Below are positions 1 to 9,800 of a DNA stretch of 64,000 nt, one piece after another. The stretch covers positions 62,001-126,000 of the forward strand of contig NZ_JAGHMH010000018.1 in assembly GCF_017741935.1 (NCBI RefSeq), given 5' to 3'. The notes beneath the pieces were generated by a model. That model was given only the letters and a program-made list of their open reading frames with translations. It was not told the origin of the DNA and ran no database searches. This DNA is from Rhizobium sp. 16-449-1b (GTDB taxonomy: Bacteria; Pseudomonadota; Alphaproteobacteria; Rhizobiales; Rhizobiaceae). The translations under genes were made by a program, and so were the position numbers. The first letter of the stretch is position 1; each line of letters opens with the position of its first letter.

Positions 1-2
1 TC

Positions 3-626
3 TTTCCGGTGATCTGGCTCTTATTCAGCGACATGAGGCGATACCAGGCAATCGGCGTGGTGCTTGCAGGCCTTTTGGCGCTCGACGCGCTAGACGGCTT
101 CCCCGGCCCCGGCATCCTGCTGGTCTCGAAGCTCGCTTTCTTCCTTCTCGGCGCCACCGTCGGCCGGCTCCAACCGCTACTGAACAACCGGTTGGATGGC
201 ATCACTACGGGCATATTGGCGCTGACGCTGCCCTTCTTCATCCTGATATCGAACCACCTGTTTCCCAATGCTGACAACGCCTGGGGGCTGGCGCCCGCCT
301 TCGCCGGCGCGCTCGCGGTTCTTTTGGTGGCGCAGGAGCATCGGATTTCAGCAGCCGTCTTCGCCGCCGCCCCGATGCGCTTTCTCGGCAAGATCAGCTT
401 CTCGCTCTATCTCTTCCACGTGCCGGTGATGTTCCTGATGGGCAATGCCCTGTCATCAACGCTGCCGCTTTACATCGTCGTCCCGGCCGCACTCGCTGCT
501 GCTCTGCTGATCGCCTGGATCAGCTACGAATGCATCGAGACCCCGGCCCGCCGGGCGCTGGTATCGCTCTGGCATCAACGTGGATCGAAGATCCTCGCCA
601 ATCCGCAGCCGAATACCCGCAGTTAA
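3..626 (+). CDS. Acyltransferase 3 family membrane protein, C-terminal part (truncated by window edge)
   Basis: This is the 3' end of a membrane acyltransferase of the OafA/YrhL (acyltransferase 3) family, which transfers acyl groups to surface sugars or lipids. About 208 codons are visible and the frame is open to the first base, so the start and the N-terminal catalytic histidine region lie upstream. Several hydrophobic segments are seen. A GKISFSLYLFHVP segment followed by an ISYECIETPARR-like tail is the characteristic last part of the family. A GTG at position 9 is in frame but is unlikely to be the start because the remaining protein would be half-length. The acceptor cannot be told from this part. 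Confidence 0.75.
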   Translation, partial: FPVIWLLFSDMRRYQAIGVVLAGLLALDALDGFPGPGILLVSKLAFFLLGATVGRLQPLLNNRLDGITTGILALTLPFFILISNHLFPNADNAWGLAPAFAGALAVLLVAQEHRISAAVFAAAPMRFLGKISFSLYLFHVPVMFLMGNALSSTLPLYIVVPAALAAALLIAWISYECIETPARRALVSLWHQRGSKILANPQPNTRS

Positions 627-638
627 GCGACGCCAGGT

Positions 639-2027
639 TTAAACCTCGCGCCGCATCAGGATGTAGAACCGCGCGCAGAGCATCAGCGCGGCCGTGAACA
701 ATCCGATCAGGAAGCCGAGCCAGATGCCGATGCCGCCGAGCCCGAGCGGAAACGCCAGCGCCCATGCCAGGAAGAAGCCGATCGGCCAATAGGCGATCAA
801 CGCCAGGATCATCGGCACGCGCGCATCCTTCAGCCCGCGCAGCAGGCCGTTGGCGATCGCCTGCAGACCATCGACCAGCTGGAACAGCCCGGCAATCACG
901 ATCAGCGGTCCGGCATAGGCAAGCACCTGCGGTGCCTCGGCCGAGTGGGTGTCGAGGAACCAGCCGGCGAAGAAACCGGGCATGATCGCAAAGAGCAGCC
1001 CGCCGATAGCCGAGATGACGCAGGCGAGCACCGACACCGACACGGCCGCGCGCACCAGCGCCACGCGATCCCCCTGCCCATGCGCGACGCCGACCCGGAC
1101 GGTCGCCGCCTGCGACAGGCCGAGCGGGATCATGAAGGCGATCGATGCCCACTGAAGCGCGATGCCATGCGCGGCAAGCTCGATGGTGCCGATCCGGCCC
1201 ATCAACAGCGACGCCATCGTGAACAGGCTGACTTCGGCAAGGATGGTGACGCTGATCGGCAACCCCAGGCGCACGACTTCGAAGAATGCCTTCCAGTCGG
1301 GCCGCCAGAAGCGAACCAGTATCTCGTAGCGCCGTGTCTCCGGCCGGCTCTGGACGTAAGCCAGAATGAAGAAGAACCCTGCCGTCTGCACCAGCACCGA
1401 GACGATCGCCGCCCCGCGTAGCCCCATGGCCGGCAGGCCGAAATGGCCGAGCACCAGCGCATAGGCGAAGACGGCGTTCAGCACCAGCATGGCGATCGTG
1501 ACGTTGAGGATCACGGCCGCCTTGCCGATGGCGCTGACCAGCGCGCGCAGCACGTTGTAGAGCAGGCCCGGCAGCACCGCGAACTGGCCGATGACGATAT
1601 AGCTATGCGCCAGCGCCGCTACTTCGGGCTTCTGCCCCGCGGCAAGCAAGATGTGCTCGGAATTGAAGAAGGCCGGCAGCATCAGCACCCAGAAGGCGAT
1701 AACCACCCACAGGCCCATGCGCAGCGATCGGCGCACGCTGACGACGTCGCCACGGCCATAGGCCTGCGCCACCATCGGAATGACGGCGATCGAGAAACCG
1801 GAGCCGAATACCAGGATCGTGAACAGAAACTGGCCGGCCAGCACCATCGCCGCCAGATGCTCGGCGCCCAGCCGCCCGACGATCATCACGTCGGTGGTGT
1901 TGATACCGAGCTGGGCCAGCTGCGCACCGATCAGCGGCACGCCGAGCGCCAGCGTCGCGCGGATATGCGCGCTCCAACGGTTATCGGTTGTCGGCGCCAG
2001 CTTTCGCGCGTCGATCGGCGTGTCCAT
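639..2027 (-). CDS. MATE family multidrug efflux transporter (NorM-like)
   Basis: This 462-residue inner-membrane protein has about twelve hydrophobic segments arranged as two MatE repeats, the normal size and layout for Na+- or H+-coupled multidrug and toxin extruders. The N-terminal LGVPLIGAQLAQLGINTTDVMIVGRLG stretch, split by its position across helix 1, is the typical MATE entry signature. The start at MDTPIDARK is chosen because an AGGACA ribosome-binding site precedes it by six bases; 18 more codons upstream are open but have no such site. It lies downstream of the Tet-type exporter on the same strand, with a 139-base gap that contains a 21-base palindrome, so it may be separately controlled. 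The substrate is unknown. Confidence 0.85.
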   Translation of the reverse strand: MDTPIDARKLAPTTDNRWSAHIRATLALGVPLIGAQLAQLGINTTDVMIVGRLGAEHLAAMVLAGQFLFTILVFGSGFSIAVIPMVAQAYGRGDVVSVRRSLRMGLWVVIAFWVLMLPAFFNSEHILLAAGQKPEVAALAHSYIVIGQFAVLPGLLYNVLRALVSAIGKAAVILNVTIAMLVLNAVFAYALVLGHFGLPAMGLRGAAIVSVLVQTAGFFFILAYVQSRPETRRYEILVRFWRPDWKAFFEVVRLGLPISVTILAEVSLFTMASLLMGRIGTIELAAHGIALQWASIAFMIPLGLSQAATVRVGVAHGQGDRVALVRAAVSVSVLACVISAIGGLLFAIMPGFFAGWFLDTHSAEAPQVLAYAGPLIVIAGLFQLVDGLQAIANGLLRGLKDARVPMILALIAYWPIGFFLAWALAFPLGLGGIGIWLGFLIGLFTAALMLCARFYILMRREV

Positions 2028-2125
2028 GACGGTGTCCTGTGAGTTGGTGCAAATAGTCGCAAGGCGCGACAATATGACCAAGGCTCTAACGGAAATGCCG
2101 AGGAAGGGACACCGAAAAATATGCA

Positions 2126-2146
2126 GATGATGAAATATTCATCATC
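2126..2146. promoter_or_regulatory. 21-bp perfect palindrome upstream of the MATE gene (candidate operator)
   Basis: GATGATGAA and TTCATCATC form a perfect 9-bp inverted repeat around ATA. It lies about 100 bases upstream of the MATE start codon and just after the end of the Tet-type gene. It is AT-rich and has no T-run, so it looks more like a protein-binding site than a terminator. The binding factor is unknown. Confidence 0.4.
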
Positions 2147-2166
2147 ACATCATCAATTCTGATCGA

Positions 2167-3414
2167 TCACTCGGCCGCCTGACCGAGCGCCTTGTCTGTC
2201 TTGGAGACACGCACACGCAAAAGAAACACCAAGGTGGCGATGAGGATGAAGAACGCCGCCATCAGGAACGGCGCGCCCGCGAAGGTGACCGGCGCATCCG
2301 GCTTGGTGAAATAGCCGAACATCTGCGTGAAGATCAGCGGACCGATGATCGTCGTGATGCTGGAAAGGCTGGTCAGCGCCCCCTGGAGCTCACCTTGCGC
2401 CGAGGGCGGCACCTTGCCGGCGGCAATGCTGCGAAGCGGCGGATCGGCGATGTTTTCCATCACGGTCAGCACGATGACCGCATAGACCACCCATCCCTCC
2501 CAGGCAAAGGCATAGCCGGTGAGACCGACCACCGAGAAGCAGAGCCCGACCACCGCCGTCTTCCATTCGCCGAGAACGGGCACGATCTTTGGCAGCACAA
2601 GCGCCATGACGACGGCGGCCCCGATCCCGTAAATGCCGAGCGAAAGCCCTATCTGGCCCTCGCTCCAATTGTAGCGGTAGCTGGTGACGAACGACCAGAC
2701 AGCCGGATAGACCGCATGCGCCAGCCAGAACAGGAACATGACGGCAGCGATCGAACCGATGCCGGAATAATTTCGCATCTGCTTCAACGCGCCAAGAGGA
2801 TTGGCCCGTTTCCACTCGAAACGGCGCCGGTTCTTGGCATCGAGCGTCTCGGGCAGCAGGAAGCAGGCCGCGACGAAATTGAGGAACGACACCGCCGCCG
2901 CACCATAAAACGGTACGCGCGGCCCGAACTCGCCGAGGAAGCCGCCGATGACGGGACCGACGGTAAAGCCGACGCCAAACGCGATGCCGATGAGGCCGAA
3001 ATTCTTGGCGCGGTTCTCTTCGTTGCTGATGTCGGCGATATAGGCCGAACAGGTCGCGAAGCTGCCACCGCTCAAGCCCGCCAGCATGCGCCCGATGAAC
3101 AGCATCCAGAAGCTGGTCGCCACCGCGCAGATGAGATTGTCGATCGCGAAGGTCAAAACCGAGAGCAGCAGCACCGGCCGCCGCCCGAAGCGATCGCTCA
3201 GATTGCCGAGCAACGGCGCGAACAGGAACTGCATGCCGGCATAGACGACGAGCAGCCAGCCGCCATCGAGCGCCGCATCGCTGACGGAACCGCCGGTGAG
3301 TTGCTCCAGATAAACAGGAAGCACCGGCATGATGATGGCGATCCCGATCACGTCGAGAAAAAGGATCATGAAGACGAGGAACAGTCCACGGCGGACGAAT
3401 TTTGGATCAAGCAT
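2167..3414 (-). CDS. TCR/Tet family MFS exporter
   Basis: A 415-residue, twelve-helix major facilitator of the TetA-type drug:H+ antiporter group. The cytoplasmic loop 2-3 motif GNLSDRFGRRP is intact at residues 70-80, and the helix 1 motif DVIGIAIIMPVLP is at 21-33; both are typical of class-A tetracycline exporters and their chromosomal relatives. There is no neighbouring divergent tetR gene, the usual partner of true tet determinants. The LysR gene upstream lies in the same orientation. A GCTATG-CTA-CATAGC palindrome sits about 50 bases upstream of the start. The family is clear, but the sequence cannot show that tetracycline is the substrate. Confidence 0.85.
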   Translation of the reverse strand: MLDPKFVRRGLFLVFMILFLDVIGIAIIMPVLPVYLEQLTGGSVSDAALDGGWLLVVYAGMQFLFAPLLGNLSDRFGRRPVLLLSVLTFAIDNLICAVATSFWMLFIGRMLAGLSGGSFATCSAYIADISNEENRAKNFGLIGIAFGVGFTVGPVIGGFLGEFGPRVPFYGAAAVSFLNFVAACFLLPETLDAKNRRRFEWKRANPLGALKQMRNYSGIGSIAAVMFLFWLAHAVYPAVWSFVTSYRYNWSEGQIGLSLGIYGIGAAVVMALVLPKIVPVLGEWKTAVVGLCFSVVGLTGYAFAWEGWVVYAVIVLTVMENIADPPLRSIAAGKVPPSAQGELQGALTSLSSITTIIGPLIFTQMFGYFTKPDAPVTFAGAPFLMAAFFILIATLVFLLRVRVSKTDKALGQAAE

Positions 3415-3462
3415 GCTGCATCTCTAAATCAGTACGTGTTCCAGAGGACGATCTCGTCCGCC

Positions 3463-3477
3463 GCTATGCTACATAGC
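3463..3477. promoter_or_regulatory. 15-bp palindrome in the Tet-type exporter promoter region
   Basis: GCTATG and CATAGC form a perfect inverted repeat separated by CTA. It lies 49-63 bases upstream of the exporter start codon, where an operator would be expected to overlap the promoter. No cognate repressor gene is adjacent; the nearby LysR protein is one candidate. Confidence 0.35.
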
Positions 3478-3579
3478 CGGGAGAATGGAAACAATACGTG
3501 AACATTTCAATTGTTTTGATAGGCTAAAGACTTATATTGATAGACAACAGGAACAAATAGTGGACTTCGGGACCTTCTA

Positions 3580-4473
3580 TTACTCCGCCTTTATGAAGTC
3601 GATAAAGGCCCGCAACGCCGCCGGCATGTGGCGACGGCTGGCGTAATAGAGGAGCGGTCCGGAAAACTCCGTCACCCACTCCTCCAAAATGAGCTCCAGC
3701 CGCCCGGCCTCAACCTCGGGCATGACCACCTCCTCGAAGGTGCGCATGATGCCGAGGCCGGCAACCGCAGCTCCCACCTCGATCTCCAGCGCATTGGCCG
3801 ACACCTGCCCCGTCGGCGTGATCATCAGCGTTTCGCCATCGCGATCGAACTCCCAAGGCGTCGCGCTCGTGCCGCTCCGGAACCGGTGGATGATGCAATC
3901 GTGGTCGATGAGATCGCGCGGATGCTTCGGCACGCCGCGCCGCTTGAGATAATCGGACGACGCAGCCGTCACATAGCGCTGCCGGCGCGGACCGATGGGC
4001 ACGGCGATCATGTCGCGCTCCAGCCGCTCGTCGTAGCGAATGCCCGCATCATAGCCGGCACCAAGCACATCGATGAAGCTGTCCTCGCCGATCACCTCGA
4101 TCCGCACCTTGGGATAGGCCTTCAGAAAACGGTTGATGATATCTGACAGGAAGGAGCGCGCCGCAATCGTCGGCACGTTGAGCCTGAGCGTGCCGGATGG
4201 CCCCTCGCGGAAGCTGTCGAGTTGCCCGAGCGCGGACGCGACCTCCCCCAGCGCCGGCGCCAGCCTTTCGAGAAGCCGCTGCCCGGCCTCCGTCGGCGTC
4301 ACGCTGCGTGTCGTCCGGTTGAGAAGCCGCACACCCAGCCGTTCCTCGAGCCGCCGCAGCGAATCGCTGAGCGACGAGGCCGAAACGCCCCGCTTGCGCG
4401 CCACCGCGCGAAAGCTTCTCTCCGTCGCGATTGCCGTGAAGGCATCGAGGTCGCTGAGTGGAAGATCATCCAT
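3580..4473 (-). CDS. LysR family transcriptional regulator
   Basis: A 297-residue LysR-type regulator. Residues 1-60 form the winged helix-turn-helix (DLDAFTAIATERSFRAVA... with SASSLSDSLRRLEERLG as recognition helix), and residues about 90-295 form the periplasmic-binding-fold effector domain. The C-terminal region (VAGLGIMRTFEEVV) is like regulators of small oxidoreductase or transporter genes. The gene is transcribed toward the Tet-type exporter, 165 bases away, so it may control that gene, but LysR regulators more often control a divergent neighbour. Inverted repeats just upstream of the start suggest autoregulation. The inducer is unknown. Confidence 0.88.
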   Translation of the reverse strand: MDDLPLSDLDAFTAIATERSFRAVARKRGVSASSLSDSLRRLEERLGVRLLNRTTRSVTPTEAGQRLLERLAPALGEVASALGQLDSFREGPSGTLRLNVPTIAARSFLSDIINRFLKAYPKVRIEVIGEDSFIDVLGAGYDAGIRYDERLERDMIAVPIGPRRQRYVTAASSDYLKRRGVPKHPRDLIDHDCIIHRFRSGTSATPWEFDRDGETLMITPTGQVSANALEIEVGAAVAGLGIMRTFEEVVMPEVEAGRLELILEEWVTEFSGPLLYYASRRHMPAALRAFIDFIKAE

Positions 4474-4492
4474 TGTGCATTTTCCCGCACGA

Positions 4493-4511
4493 TCGGCTCA
4501 AATTGAGCCGA
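4493..4511. promoter_or_regulatory. Inverted repeat upstream of the LysR gene (candidate autoregulatory site)
   Basis: TCGGCTC and GAGCCGA form a 7-bp inverted repeat around AAATT, 20 bases upstream of the LysR start. A second, wider pair, TTGTGCAT (4473-4480) and ATGCACAA (4526-4533), brackets it. LysR regulators bind such interrupted dyads near their own promoters. Confidence 0.35.
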
Positions 4512-4578
4512 ACTATCGCACAAGGATGCACAAGACGAAAGCCGGTGAACGCGGTCCCGGAGACGGGACCTGCAACCG

Positions 4579-5496
4579 TCAGACTGGACCGGAGAAGGTG
4601 TCGCAGGCCTGCATCTGGCCGGTGTCGAAGCCGCGCTTGAACCATTTCACGCGCTGCGCCGAAGTGCCGTGGTTGAAGCTCTCGGGCACGACATAGCCCT
4701 GGCTGCGCTTCTGCAGCGTATCGTCGCCGATCTGCTGCGCAGCGTTCAGCGCCTCCTCGAGGTCGCCCGCTTCGAGAATACCCTTCTGCTGGGTGAACTT
4801 GCCCCAGATCCCGGCGAAGCAATCGGCCTGCAGCTCAACGCGCACCGACATCTTGTTGGCGTCGGCCTCGCTCATGCGCTGGCGCGCTTCGTTGAACTTC
4901 GGCAGGATGCCGAGCAGGTTCTGCACGTGATGGCCGACCTCGTGCGAGACGACATAGGCCTCGGCGAAATCGCCCGACGCGCCGAACTTGCGGCTAAGCT
5001 CGTTGAAGAAAGCGGTGTCGAGATAGACCTTGCGGTCCTGCGGGCAATAGAACGGCCCCGTCGCGGCGGATGCAAAGCCGCAACCCGACTGCGTCTGGCC
5101 TGAAAACAGCACCAGCTTTGGATCCTCGTATTCACGCCCCATCGATTGGAAGATGCCCTGCCACGTATCCTCGGTCTCGGCTAGCACCGTGCGCACGAAG
5201 GCGGTCATCTCGTCATTGGCGGGTGTCTGGCTGCCGCCGGACTGGCTCTGCTCGTAACCCGGCCCACTCGACATGCCGCCATCCATCACCTGCAGGAGGT
5301 CGATGCCCATGGCCTTGAAGATCAGATAGAGCACGACGAGGAAGATGATGGTGCCGATGCTGAGCCCGCCACCGCGCCGGCCCATGCCGCCGCCGGACGG
5401 GAAGCTGAAGCCGCCCCCTCGTCCCAATCCACCCATGGAAGGATCACCGCGACGATCCTCGATGTTGTCGGACTGACGCCGGCCTTTCCATTCCAT
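4579..5496 (-). CDS. Neutral zinc metallopeptidase, YpfJ/KPN_02809 family
   Basis: A 305-residue membrane-anchored zinc protease-like protein. Residues 20-45 are rich in Gly and Arg, a single transmembrane helix follows at about 47-62, and the putative catalytic domain has the HExxH motif as HEVGHH (H185, E186, H189), with ELQADCFAGIW downstream supplying a likely third ligand. This is the usual architecture and size of the YpfJ family, whose physiological substrate is not established. The start at MEWKGRRQ is supported by a GGGAGATCATC ribosome-binding site immediately upstream. The gene is divergent from the alcohol dehydrogenase at 5670, with the two promoters in the 173-base gap. Confidence 0.85.
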   Translation of the reverse strand: MEWKGRRQSDNIEDRRGDPSMGGLGRGGGFSFPSGGGMGRRGGGLSIGTIIFLVVLYLIFKAMGIDLLQVMDGGMSSGPGYEQSQSGGSQTPANDEMTAFVRTVLAETEDTWQGIFQSMGREYEDPKLVLFSGQTQSGCGFASAATGPFYCPQDRKVYLDTAFFNELSRKFGASGDFAEAYVVSHEVGHHVQNLLGILPKFNEARQRMSEADANKMSVRVELQADCFAGIWGKFTQQKGILEAGDLEEALNAAQQIGDDTLQKRSQGYVVPESFNHGTSAQRVKWFKRGFDTGQMQACDTFSGPV

Positions 5497-5669
5497 GATG
5501 ATCTCCCCGCAGAGACTGCTTGCTCTCTCATCCCTTATATATCCGGGGGAATGGGAAATTCCAGCCGATTTCAACTGCGCTCACGCGCCCTTCGCGGCCG
5601 CGACAAGCGCTTGACGCGCGCCTTACTTTCGCTCCTTCTGAACGAGGGAGATATCGGAGGAGAACTGGC

Positions 5670-6698
5670 ATGAAGGCAGTGCGGCTGGAAGCAATCGGGA
5701 AACTCTCTTTCAGCGAGGTGGAAAAGCCATGGCCCGGCGCCGGCGAGCTGCTGGTCCGCGTCGAGGCCTGCGGCATCTGCGGTACCGACAGGCACCTGCT
5801 TCATGGGGAGTTTCCATCCCGCCCGCCGATCACGCTCGGCCACGAATTTACCGGTATCGTCGAGGAAATCGGCCCCGCCGTCAGCGGTTTTCGCGAGGGC
5901 ATGCGCATCACCGGCGACCCGAACATCTCCTGCGGGCATTGCGACCAGTGCCAGCGCGGCCGCGTCAATCTTTGCCGCAACCTCCAGGCAATCGGCATCA
6001 GCCGCGACGGCGGCTTAGCGGAGTATGTGATCGTCCCGCAAAAGCAGGCCTTCGCCCTGCCCGACGACCTCGATCCCGTCCACGGCGCCTTCTGCGAACC
6101 ACTCGCCTGCTGCCTGCACGGTGTCGATCTGGCCGAGATCCGGACCGGCTCGTCTGTGGTCGTATTGGGCGGCGGCGTCATCGGGCTGCTGGTCGTGCAA
6201 CTCGCGCGCCTTGCCGGCGCCACCAACGTTGTGGTCGTCACCCGCAGCGCCGACAAGCGGCGGCTGGCCGAAAGCCTCGGCGCGACAATGACCGCAGACC
6301 CTGGCGATGGCGACATCATCAAACACATCACCGCGCCGGATGGTCTGCTGCCGGGCGGCGCCGATGTCGTCATCGAATGCGCCGGCGTCGCCGAGACCGT
6401 TGAGCAGGCCCCTGCCCTTGCCCGTCATGGCGGCACGGTCGTGATTCTCGGCGTCATGCCGCAGGGCGCGAAAGTGTCGATCGAGCCCTTCGACCTGCTG
6501 TTTCGCGAAATCAGGCTGATCGGCTCCTTCATCAACCCCTTCACCCACAGGCGCGCCGCAGATCTGGTTGCCTCGGGCGTTATCAAGGTGGAGCCCCTGA
6601 TATCGCGCCGTATCGGGCTTGCCGAAGCAGTGGAAGCGATCAGCAATCCGGCCCGTCCGGGCGAGATTCGAGCGCTCGTTTTGCCAGGTCTTGGCTAG
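5670..6698 (+). CDS. Zinc-dependent alcohol/polyol dehydrogenase (MDR superfamily)
   Basis: A 342-residue medium-chain NAD(P)-dependent dehydrogenase. The catalytic zinc ligands are visible as C37 (in CGICGTD) and H58-E59 (in LGHEFTG), the structural zinc lobe as C88, C91, C94 and C102, and the Rossmann motif as GGGVIG at 167-172. All key residues are present, so the enzyme should be active. The closest groups are sorbitol, threonine and galactitol-type dehydrogenases, and the substrate cannot be set from sequence. The start is chosen from the GGAGGAG site seven bases upstream; the frame is open further upstream without such a site. No catabolic transporter genes adjoin it. Confidence 0.85.
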   Translation: MKAVRLEAIGKLSFSEVEKPWPGAGELLVRVEACGICGTDRHLLHGEFPSRPPITLGHEFTGIVEEIGPAVSGFREGMRITGDPNISCGHCDQCQRGRVNLCRNLQAIGISRDGGLAEYVIVPQKQAFALPDDLDPVHGAFCEPLACCLHGVDLAEIRTGSSVVVLGGGVIGLLVVQLARLAGATNVVVVTRSADKRRLAESLGATMTADPGDGDIIKHITAPDGLLPGGADVVIECAGVAETVEQAPALARHGGTVVILGVMPQGAKVSIEPFDLLFREIRLIGSFINPFTHRRAADLVASGVIKVEPLISRRIGLAEAVEAISNPARPGEIRALVLPGLG

Positions 6699-6800
6699 CC
6701 CCTTCCGATTCCTGTCGATTCCGAAAATTATGGGGTTCCGTTCACGGATACATTTGCCTATAAGCCGCTTCTAGCCTGAAAAGACCATCATATGCGCGAC

Positions 6801-6830
6801 CCGGCCGGTGCCTCCCACCCTGGCCGGCTT
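6801..6830 (+). promoter_or_regulatory. GC-rich hairpin in the carB leader
   Basis: CCGGCC (6801-6806) and GGCCGG (6822-6827) can form a stem followed by a short T-run, 34 bases upstream of the carB start. It could be a weak terminator or attenuator of the pyrimidine/arginine gene, but there is no visible leader peptide or alternative structure, so this is only a suggestion. Confidence 0.25.
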
Positions 6831-6860
6831 TCTGCGCAGCTAGGAAACGGAAAAAAGCCC

Positions 6861-9800
6861 ATGCCGAAGCGCCAAGACATCAAATCGATCCTCATCATCG
6901 GCGCAGGACCGATCGTCATTGGCCAGGCATGTGAATTCGACTATTCCGGCACCCAGGCCTGCAAGGCGCTGAAGGAGGAAGGCTACCGCGTCATCCTCGT
7001 CAACTCCAACCCGGCAACGATCATGACCGACCCGGGCCTCGCCGACGCAACCTACGTCGAGCCGATCACGCCCGAAGTGGTCGCCAAGATCATCGCCAAG
7101 GAGCGCCCCGACGCGCTGCTCCCGACGATGGGCGGCCAGACCGCGCTCAACACCGCGCTTTCCTTGAAGCGCATGGGCGTTCTCGATCGCTACAATGTCG
7201 AGATGATCGGCGCCAAGCCGGCCGCCATCGACATGGCCGAAGACCGCGCCCTCTTCCGCGAAGCCATGGACCGCATCGGTCTCGAAACCCCGCGCTCGAT
7301 GCTCGCCAATGCCACCGACATCAAGGATGCCGACCGCAAGACGCATGAGGCAGAGCGCAACAAGCTGAAGGAAAGCCTCTCGGGTGCCGAACTCGACAAG
7401 GCGCTCGACGCGCTGGAAAACCAGTGGAACCTCGGCGAGACCGATCGCAAGCAGCGCTACATCAGCCACGCCATGGCGATTGCCGCCCAGGCGATCGACG
7501 TCGTCGGTCTGCCCGCCATCATCCGCCCCTCCTTCACCATGGGCGGCACCGGCGGCGGCATTGCCTATAACCGCTCGGAGTTCTTCGAAATCATCGGCGG
7601 CGGCCTCGATGCCTCGCCGACGACGGAAGTCCTGATCGAGGAATCGGTTCTCGGCTGGAAGGAATATGAAATGGAAGTCGTCCGCGACAAGGCGGACAAC
7701 TGCATCATCATCTGCTCGATCGAAAACATCGACCCGATGGGCGTCCACACGGGCGACTCGATCACCGTCGCGCCGGCGCTCACGCTGACCGACAAGGAAT
7801 ACCAGATGATGCGCAACGCCTCGATCGCGGTTCTGCGCGAGATCGGCGTTGAAACCGGCGGCTCGAACGTCCAGTTCGCCGTCAACCCGAAGGACGGCCG
7901 CCTCGTCGTCATCGAAATGAACCCGCGCGTCTCGCGCTCGTCGGCTCTCGCATCGAAGGCCACCGGCTTCCCGATCGCCAAGGTCGCCGCCAAGCTCGCC
8001 ATCGGTTACACGCTCGACGAACTCGACAACGACATCACCGGCGGCGCGACCCCTGCCTCGTTCGAACCGTCGATCGACTACGTCGTCACCAAGATCCCGC
8101 GCTTCGCATTCGAAAAATTCCCGGGCGCCTCGCCGGTTCTGACCACCGCGATGAAGTCGGTCGGTGAAGTCATGGCGATCGGCCGCACCTTCGCCGAATC
8201 GCTGCAGAAGGCGCTGCGCGGTCTCGAGACGGGCCTCACCGGCCTCGACGAGATCGAAATCCCAGGCGTCGAGGAAGGCGAAGGCAGCCAGAACGCCATC
8301 CGCGCCGCCATCGGCACGCCGACGCCGGATCGCCTGCGCATGGTCGCTCAGGCGCTGCGCATGGGCATGAGCCCCGAGGAAGTGCACGAAGGCTGCAAGA
8401 TCGACCCGTGGTTCATCGCCCAGTTCAAGGCGATCATCGACATGGAAGCCCGTATTCGCGAACACGGCCTGCCCACCGACGCCGCAAACCTGCGCACGCT
8501 GAAGGCCATGGGCTTCTCCGACGCTCGCCTGGCAACGCTTTCGGGCAAGCGCCCGAAGGAAGTGGCCGAGCTGCGCAACTCGCTGAACGTCCGCCCGGTC
8601 TTCAAGCGCATCGACACCTGCGCCGCCGAATTCGCTTCGCCCACCGCCTACATGTATTCGAGCTACGAGACGCCCTTCGTCGGCGCCGCCCGCTCGGAAG
8701 CCGAGATCTCCGACCGCAAGAAGGTCGTCATCCTCGGCGGCGGTCCGAACCGTATCGGCCAGGGCATCGAGTTCGATTACTGCTGCTGCCATGCCGCGTT
8801 CGCTCTGCGTGACGCCGGCTATGAAGCCATCATGATCAACTGCAACCCGGAAACGGTCTCGACCGACTACGATACCTCCGATCGCCTCTACTTCGAACCG
8901 CTGACGGCCGAAGACGTGATCGAGATCCTGCGCGCCGAGCAGGAAAAGGGCGAAGTCGTCGGCGTCATCGTGCAGTTCGGCGGCCAGACCCCGCTGAAGC
9001 TTGCCGAAGCACTCGAGAAGAACGGCATCCCGATCCTTGGCACCGCGCCTGACATGATCGACCTTGCCGAAGACCGCGATCGCTTCCAGAAGCTCCTGAT
9101 CAAGCTCGACCTGACGCAGCCGAACAACGGCATCGCCTATTCGGTCGAACAGGCCCGCCTGGTCGCGACCGAAATCGGCTTCCCGCTGGTCGTTCGCCCG
9201 TCCTACGTTCTGGGTGGCCGCGCCATGCAGATCATCCACAACGAGAGCATGCTGCAGACCTACCTGCTCGACACCGTTCCGGAACTGGTGCCTGAGGACA
9301 TCAAGCAGCGCTACCCGAACGACAAGACCGGCCAGATCAACACCCTGCTCGGCAAGAACCCGCTGCTCTTCGACAGCTACCTGTCGAACGCCATCGAAGT
9401 CGACGTCGACTGCCTCTCCGACGGCAAGGACGCCTTCATCGCCGGCATCATGGAGCACATCGAGGAAGCCGGCATTCACTCCGGTGACTCGGCCTGCTCG
9501 CTGCCCCCTCGTACGCTCTCGCCCGAGATGATCGACGAGCTCGAGCGCCAGGCGAAGTCGATGGCCAAGGCTCTCAACGTCGTCGGCCTGATGAACGTCC
9601 AGTTCGCCATCAAGGACGGCACCGTCTACGTGCTGGAAGTGAACCCGCGCGCCTCGCGTACCGTTCCCTTCGTCGCCAAGGCCATCGGCGCCCCGATCGC
9701 AAAGATCGCCGCCCGCGCCATGGCCGGCGAAAAGCTCGATCCGCTGTTTGCCGCCTATGGCGAAAAGCCGGACCCGCGCAACCTGAAGCACATCGCCGTC

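Noticed and set aside
2167..3414. An acquired tetracycline-resistance determinant
   Set aside because: The family is right, but there is no tetR, transposon, or base-composition shift. It is better read as a chromosomal exporter of unknown substrate.
3530..3556. An FNR/FixK-like box (TTGAT...ATCAA) near TATTGATAGACAAC
   Set aside because: The second half-site does not match and the spacing is wrong; neighbouring genes give no reason to expect oxygen control.
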